Positions 57,305 to 64,000 of a DNA stretch of 64,000 nucleotides are shown here, one piece after another. This DNA is from Saururus chinensis (Eukaryota; Streptophyta; Magnoliopsida; Piperales; Saururaceae). Numbering within the stretch: the stretch's first letter is position 1; each line of letters begins with the position of its first letter. The DNA is taken from assembly GCA_035235625.1 (NCBI GenBank), contig CP141144.1, forward strand, positions 46,188,014-46,252,013, given 5' to 3'. The notes beneath the pieces were generated by a model, which was not told the origin of the DNA, did no database searches, and saw nothing but the letters and a program-made list of their open reading frames with translations. Both the position numbers and the translations under genes were made by a program.

Positions 57305-59419
57305 TGTATAGTGTTCGGAAAACCAAATCAGGGTTATAAATTTTCTTAATAACATGAGCATTAATTTTACATAAAAACTAAATTAAGACCAACCAAGAGC
57401 GATGGACATTGAGTGCGAGAGTCATAACTTTTTTCTACTCATTACAGAGCTTTTACGTTACGTTGCATGTAGGCTAGAACAAACCTAATTTTGTAACTAA
57501 TTTTGATGAGGCCAACATTGTTGTACTGTTGGTTGCCTACACATGTATTGGATAACATCTACGATATTGTCCCAATACAATCAGATCCGAACATAGTTAT
57601 GCCAAACGGCTATTACATGTATCAAGCATCACAAAATCATATACGTTAAAATATGTATATCCTTATATCTAATTAAATCATCTAGAATTGGATGAAATTC
57701 TCATAAATCATCCTACTCAAATAGAAGCCAATAAATCAATGGACATCTCACTTTATCTTAAAAGTGAACAAAACACTATCAGAATCACACATGTCACTCT
57801 ATCAGAGAGCGGAGCAAAACACACAACAGAGCAAATTGGATCAAGTATATCCCATTAGATCATATCAGAACATATTTCAGAGCATATTAGATTGTATTAG
57901 ATCAAAGCATATCAAAATACATCGAATCATAGCATATCATATATCTTAAGTAACACATGCATTCATATAATCGTATATCTTATTTAATATTACTAATTAA
58001 GATACATATGCATATAAATTAAATAAAATTGGAAAGTCAGAAATGCTTGCTCCCCTATAGTTTTGGAAGTCACAACGTTCATTGTTGCTCATTTTCTCTC
58101 GGCATCCTCCCCTTCAAGTCTAGGGACGGCAGGTAGAACCTCCTTTTGTTAAGGTATATCTTTCTGTTTGCATCCAAAGGTGGCAGACATTACCTCTTTT
58201 TCACCTAGGACATTTCTTTTTTTTTGGCCTGAAGGCAACAGACATAACTTCCCCTTAACCCTAGATGTTTCACACTTTTCACGCCCATAGGGGGCGGATA
58301 GAACTTCCCCTTAATTTAGGAGGTTTCACACTTCTCAAGCTAGTAGGTGGTGGGCAGAACTTCCCTTAACCCAAGAGGTTTCACACTTCTTGGTCTCGTA
58401 GGCGACAAACAAACTTTTTCCTTACCCGGAGACACTTTTATTTTTCTGTGCCCATAGGCTACAGACATAACATCCCCTTACCTTGGGGATGTTTCTCTCA
58501 TTGTGTGGCCTTTGGTGGAGAATGGAGCCTCCCCTACTCTGGGCTACTTCTCTCATTTTGGCCTGACAATAAAGGATGAAGCGCCCTCTTGCTTTGGGCC
58601 ACTTCTCTTTCCTAGGGGCTCGAGGGTAACTGGTAGAGTGTCCTCTTGCCCAGAGGTATTACTCCCTTATAATGTCACCAATTTGAGGAATGGATACTTC
58701 TATTGCGTAGAACACTCTCGAATTAGCTAAGAACGCCTTTTGCAACGAAGAAAATCGACTCATAACGAACTAAAAAACTCTCCCAAAGTTTTGGGTGAAA
58801 ATCGGAATTTATAGAAGGCATGCTAGTGTACGATAGAACATGGAGTATGGGCACTCATACGCAAGCCATGCATCACACTCATGTCACACGGTGTAGCGGC
58901 CGGAGCCTGCTCGACAAACGTATGACACCCGCGTCAATGCGGCATGCACGGCAAAGTTGCATGTACACCACGAGTAGCACGGACATGGTTCTTCACCGTG
59001 GCTTGGGCTTGGTTTGGCTCCAATCGACGTCATATATTCTATCTTTTCTTTAATATATTATTATTATTTATCTCAAATATAATTTCAACTTCAAAATGCG
59101 ATAACTTCTTACCCTGAAATTGGAGTTACATGTTCTTGGTACCAATGGACTCATATAGATGAGCCCTTTGAAACTAGTCCTCACATGGATAGTTTATCCT
59201 GCACTTTTTAAGTGGGTCCTGCCCATGTGGCATGCTTCCTGGGGTTGTAACTTTCGCTCCTAACCTCTGTTTTGCATGTTCTTTGATTTGTTACGCTCGT
59301 TACTTTGAGCTCTACAAATGTACTGGAAATCCATCCCTTGAAACCCCTTAAAGATTAAGAAACTTTTATGTAATTACTCTTAACCAAATGGTTTAGGCAT
59401 AATTAGAAGGGGTGTTACA
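57305..59419 (-). mobile_element. Family A LTR, near-complete
   Basis: About 2.1 kb. It shows the same order as 6063-8028: aatcagggtta start region, gttgcctacacatg, cccaatacaatcagatccgaac, gatcata..cat words, the roughly 57 bp minisatellite (58100-58660), a GC-rich block (58880-59010) and the end ggggtgttaca. The left end TGTATAGTG is short compared with relatives. No target duplication is evident. No interior adjoins, so it is probably a solo LTR or truncated copy. Confidence 0.8.
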
Positions 59420-59697
59420 TTGCAATATTTGTTCTTAGACACACCCATGAGATGCTCATGTTTATGCACATCTTATTGAGGATATTTGAGTCTCAGGGTT
59501 TGAGGATTCCTCAAGGGGAGGTTAGTCATATTGGCATGAGTCCAATCAATGTTGCTATTATTTTAGAGAACCCGTTGCTTCAGGTGATGAGCAGATGCCA
59601 GATGCAGTCACAAATGAAAGACTTACACAGTGTAGACATTCAAATACTGCTGCAAAGGATGTTGCTGCTTGTGCTCCTTGATATCTTCCTTATGACG
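59420..59697. other. Unassigned sequence between two LTRs
   Basis: A plus-strand frame (59452-59799, 115 codons) runs from here into the next LTR. It has no recognisable domain and crosses an LTR border, so I do not call a gene. Confidence 0.4.
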
Positions 59698-62600
59698 TGT
59701 AACATCCCCAATTTTTTTGTAATTTTTCTATATATTTTAGCTATTTTTTGTAAATTCTGCAATGTTCTATGGTTTTCTACTTGTATTCTTGATAAATAAA
59801 TTTGACGCTTCGGCGTATCCATATTTGTATTATTCATGGCCATAAGAGTTGGTAGTGGAGTTTAGTCGCACGTTATGGGCCTTGACGCATCCCAGAAATT
59901 TTTCGGCACAAAATTGGGATGCGACGCGGGAGAACAAAATCGAGAAGAGAAGAAAAAAAAATATGTATGGCAGATCGGGCGGTTGAGGCATGCCCGACCC
60001 GCATATTGAATAGTGAATGGGGGGCAGCGCCCTTCACTATGTGAGGCCGGAGGCGGCGCCGCTAGTGGCCACCGCCTTCCGCCCGGCAAGCCTCGGCCTG
60101 GTGACACCGCCGCTGTCTCCCTGGCCCGGCCCCACCGGCCGTCGCTTCCCGCTCCCTCTTTTCTGTTTCAGAACCAGAAAGACGCCAGATCTTGATTTCC
60201 TCTTCGATCCAACACCGCCTTCGCCTGAATGAACGCCACCCCGCCGCCATAGCTCTGCCCCGGCCACCGTCGTACTAGCCTCCCTGCCCCTGATTTGCTG
60301 TCGTGACGTAAAAATTGTTCTACCTCTATTTTTCAGTTTTTTGTTCAATTCAACCTACGGTTGTGCTGCTGGTCGCCAGGCCTTTGGCTCTCTTTCAGCC
60401 TGGCAATGGCATGGCCACCACCCCGTGGCCCAGACTGTCGGCTCCTTGGACCGTGACCCCTCCTATTTTCCTGTCTGGATAGAACAATTTCCCCTTTTTT
60501 TGTTCTGTTCTATCTGTGTGTTGTAGTTGCGGGCCATGCCACCAATGGCCGACCACCGCCGAATTGCCTTTGGCCCTCCCCGGCCTGGTGACGGCATGGC
60601 AGTCGCCCCGGTCGCTGCTTCCCTGGCCCCTCTGCCCAATTTTGATCCGAACATAAATTTTGCCCCAATCTTCTGCCTTGTGTTTATGCTATCCCCCACA
60701 AACAACCGATCCACCTTCGATATGCCACCTTGAGCCGACATTGGCGAGGTGCCTATGTCTGGTCTTGCTTGACCCAATTGGTCCCTTTTCGCTCAACCGG
60801 TCCACCTTTGTCAGAGAAAATTCTGCCCTTTTCTCTAGTGGCATCCATTCTCTGCAATCGGACGTCTGACATCACAACGACGTCCATTTGACTTGCTACG
60901 ATCCGATGACTATCAGGTCCCGCCGTCTTCTATGTCTGGTCCCTGGCCCCACCTGGCCATTTGTGGCCTGACGATCCATGTTTGCTACCCCAACTCGGTG
61001 CACTATCGCCCTCAGCGAAACAAAATTTACATCTTTTAACTGAAGGTTTTGTTGTCACTAGAGTTAGCGAGAGGACAGTCACAACCCTGGCTTGACCCAA
61101 TAATTGCAAGGGTCTGCCACTCCCAGCCTTTGTTGCATATCTTCTACACACACCAAAAGCCCATAAACTTCAGGGTACACCTCTAACCGCTGTCGAGTAA
61201 CCCACCCCAACCTAAGGCCAACCTAGTGTCCCGCCTGATGTTGCGTGGACTGGGGCCGTATGTCCGACCGATGTGGGCTTTACCCCGGTCCAGTGACATC
61301 AAGGGCCTATAATTCTAACCCGATTCTAGCTCTACACCTGACTTTTGTTATGCATGACCCAAAACCTATGGGAAAGAGTTCCCGAATTTTGATTCTTCCA
61401 AAGGTAAGTATTATTATAAGCCATTAGTATCCTCCACCGTAAGTCATGCTTGATGCACGATTGTCCGTACAATGAATTGGTTGTGGGTAGCGTTTGGAAA
61501 TGGTGCTGCCCTTGCCAGCCACCTGCACCAAGCCTTAGTGCCTCAACGTATGTTTATGGAATGTCCCCACCATTAGGCAATATGGCCGTTATAGCCCTTC
61601 GTCTCTCCTATGTCCATGTGTACACAAGCAAGCCCTCTTCCATGTGGTGAGGCTTCGTTAATGTAGAATTGTTGCCATTGGATGTGGTCGGCTGTCCATT
61701 TTATTGTTTTGTGGCCAACAAAGTATTTTAAACCGTTGGCCGACCTCCAATCAGTCAGCCCCCATTTTGTGGTTGCTTTTGCCATTTCTAGTGGCACGAC
61801 CTTGTGTCCGACCGCCTTAGTGAGTCCAAACCTTTGGCTTTGAGTGAAATTAATCTAACTTTATCAAGATTAATTTCAGCATATCTAAAAATTCTCGGGA
61901 CATAACAACTCTCTCAATGCGAAGCTTTTGGCCGCCTATTCCGCTATTGACGCCGCCACTATAGTTTGCTCGCCATCAAACTCCTATGGATTACGAGGTA
62001 GGGGACCTTAAATTCGTAATTTCATTATAGCATGCTTTGATTGTGTAGTAGCATGCTAAGAGTTTATAATTTAATATTTTGCATGATAATGTTAATTAAA
62101 TGAGCATGCTTTATATATGTGAATCATGCATATGTTCTTGAGGACTAAAGGTATGACAGTAAGTAATTGGTGAATTATATGTGTGTGATTTAAGTATGTG
62201 ATAAATATGTGTGGTCGATGAGCACGAGTACGTGCGTTTGTTTGTAAGTTTGTCGAAAGGGTGCTTCGTAGGCTACGACATGGAAATTGTGATGGTATGA
62301 CGGGCGAGGAAAGATGTAAGATGGACTGTCAAAAGTTGGATTTGATGAGATTGAAGAATTGGCTTGGATTGAGTTGGGTAGTATATTGGAGCAGTGAACA
62401 GAAGACCTAAGCAATGTAATGATTTGGAAGATTCTGTGTTCTTAACGTCTATGGGGGATTGTGAATTAGTGAAAGTGGACTACATAATTGTACCGCATAA
62501 TGTACGTAATATGAATTGTAATAGAAAAATAATGAGTAAGGAATTAGTAAGGGTATGATGTCGGGACTTAAGTCAAAGGGTGTCATTTGAGGAGTTCAAG

Positions 62601-64000
62601 TAAGATGATTTAGTTTTAAGGCGGTTGATGTAAGATGTAAGGCCGTAAGTGTATGATGGTAAGATTATTAGTATGAAATTCGAGTTTAAGTAAGGTTGTG
62701 CTGAGATTTGTAAGTGTAAGAGTGGGGCATGAGTTAAGGAAAGAATGCTACCTTTGTGGATTGGAACTACTGAATGGGCGTATTTCTAGCCTTGTTGGCT
62801 GAAGAATGTAAGATGAAAGTCGTTCCGAGCATAATTGTACATGCATAAGTTACCTAATATAAACTTGAATGGTAAGTAACCCTAATTTGATAATGTTGTG
62901 AGGTTGAGACTGAAGGTTTCGACGGATTAAGTTCTATTTTGTGCCAGTCGATAAGTAATCGACTGAGCATCCTTTCTGGTCTAGCCATGGTGTTTTTCAG
63001 CGGGATTTAGTCTTGGTGTTGTATTTCGGCCCAAACGTTTGATGCTTTGTTGAGAACGCTGTAAGTTTTCGCCCTTCATGGGCTCTGTATGTTTTCTGCC
63101 TACAGATGACACTGTATGTTCTGCCCAAGAGTGACACTGTATATTTTTCGCCCTTAGTTGGCACTGTATGTCCTTGTTGGCACTATATGACCCTAGAGAG
63201 TAGGCATTTGTGTGCTCAAGTAAGTAGTATCATGGATCTGCTCTTACTTGTTTGATCCTGTGCCCCATGAGTATAGGTGTGCCTTGCCTTCGGAAAAGTC
63301 CATGGTGTCTAGTTGTTCCCCGAAGGTTAAGGTGACACCCCAGTGACATTCCCTTCCTTTCCGACGCTGGAGCTTATTAATTGTAATGAGCTTCAGTTGT
63401 CAGTAGTATGTGTACGATAGTAAGAGTAAGTTAAATGTTTCAGATTCTGAGTAAGTTTTACGTGCAAGATTTAGAGTAAGTGTGAGCTTCTTTAGAAGAC
63501 AGTAAGAGTAAGTTTATGAGTATGAGTAAGTTATACGAGTAAGTTTGTTAGACTTTGATTCAGACAGTAAGTGTAAGTGTAAGCTTCTAAGGGGGATGTA
63601 AGAGTACATTTATGTGTAAGAGTAAGATTGTACAAGTAAGGTCGTACAAGTGAGTTCGTATGAATAAGGTCATAGGAGTATGTATATGTTGTAAGTGTAA
63701 GTGTAAGTTTGTATGAGTAAGCTGATAAGATTGATTTAGAGTGTAAGTGTAAGAGCATGATATATGAGTAAGTTTAAGTTCGATTTGTACGATGATTTGT
63801 ATGCGTGACCATATTTATACTTCTTTTTCTATTTGCTTCATGTGTGATTGCATGGAAGCATCTATATATGAACTTATGGAGTTCATTGATTTTTTTTCCC
63901 CTACTGGGTATTTTCCTACTGAGTATGAAAATACTCACCCCTATCTTTTTAGCCCCTTCGTTCGGAGGCTTTTGTAGGTCGATCAATAGCTGTTCGAGAC
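59698..64000 (+). mobile_element. Family B long LTR, inverted copy, running off the window
   Basis: It starts TGTAACATCCCC and follows the reverse complement of 46865-42690 throughout: gacgct(t/a)cggc near 59805, the GC-rich core (59990-61300), the GTAAG-type simple repeat (63400-63780), and the R region (ctgagtatgaaaatactcaccc) at 63918. By comparison about 0.5 kb of the LTR lies beyond 64000. Whether an interior follows cannot be seen. Confidence 0.85.
63400..63780. repeat. Low-complexity gtaag(t/a)gtaag repeat
   Basis: The complement of the array at 43460-43690. Many gtaagt words arise by chance in it; they are not splice sites of a gene. Confidence 0.8.

Noticed and set aside
57190-57310. 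Copia RNase H remnant before the LTR at 57305
   Set aside because: A few residues resemble it (SELDIDLDQPS) but the signature EAEY and CDN motifs are absent.
60013-60870. Many GC-rich frames around 60.0-60.9 kb
   Set aside because: Part of the inverted family B LTR core; both strands are open at once and no motif is recognisable.

Overview
The window is plant nuclear DNA. It is AT-rich and almost free of host genes. Most of it is LTR retrotransposons and DNA transposons nested inside one another. The one host gene that looks intact is an LRR receptor kinase of subfamily XII (the Xa21/EFR/FLS2 type) at 30577-33671, with the single short kinase-domain intron typical of that family. This kinase class, the tRNA-Met primer sites and the Ty1/copia, Ty3/gypsy, MULE, CACTA and PIF/Harbinger remains all point to a flowering plant. 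I cannot name the species.

Layout. (1) 1-640 holds the tail of a copia-type LTR. (2) 644-16766 is one SIRE-like Ty1/copia element on the minus strand, bounded by AAAGT target duplications. It was split by a 2.0 kb solo LTR (3513-5556, duplication ATTCT) and by a 6.1 kb element with a non-coding interior (6063-12163, duplication TTTTA). (3) About 17.3-21.35 kb is a second copia-type LTR split by a 3 kb gypsy LTR (18040-21008). (4) 22736-25565 is a solo LTR (duplication GACTG). (5) About 25.6-29.6 kb is the 5' part of a plus-strand copia element: LTR, primer site, gag, protease and integrase. (6) 29.6-33.7 kb is the receptor kinase with its upstream flank. (7) 34.5-37.2 kb is a decayed MULE transposase that keeps an intron with good splice sites. 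(8) 37.3-40.7 kb holds fragments of the non-coding LTR family and CACTA-like ends. (9) 40.7-47.5 kb is the 3' end of a gypsy element on the minus strand, whose integrase is split by a 4.2 kb LTR (42690-46865). (10) 47580-50061 is a PIF/Harbinger element with TAA duplications. (11) 51.3-57.1 kb is a second minus-strand gypsy element with a 1.0 kb solo LTR in its gag. (12) 57305-59419 is another LTR of the non-coding family. (13) 59698 to the window end is an inverted copy of the 4.2 kb LTR.

The genes form no operon or pathway. The biology here is one predicted cell-surface immune-type receptor in a dense transposon landscape whose insertion order can be read from nesting and target duplications. 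The least ordinary elements are the non-coding LTR family (coding-like minisatellite in the LTR, repeated conserved boxes inside) and the very long LTR family with GC-rich cores and small palindromic tandem repeats. I found no convincing new gene system, RNA gene or CRISPR array.
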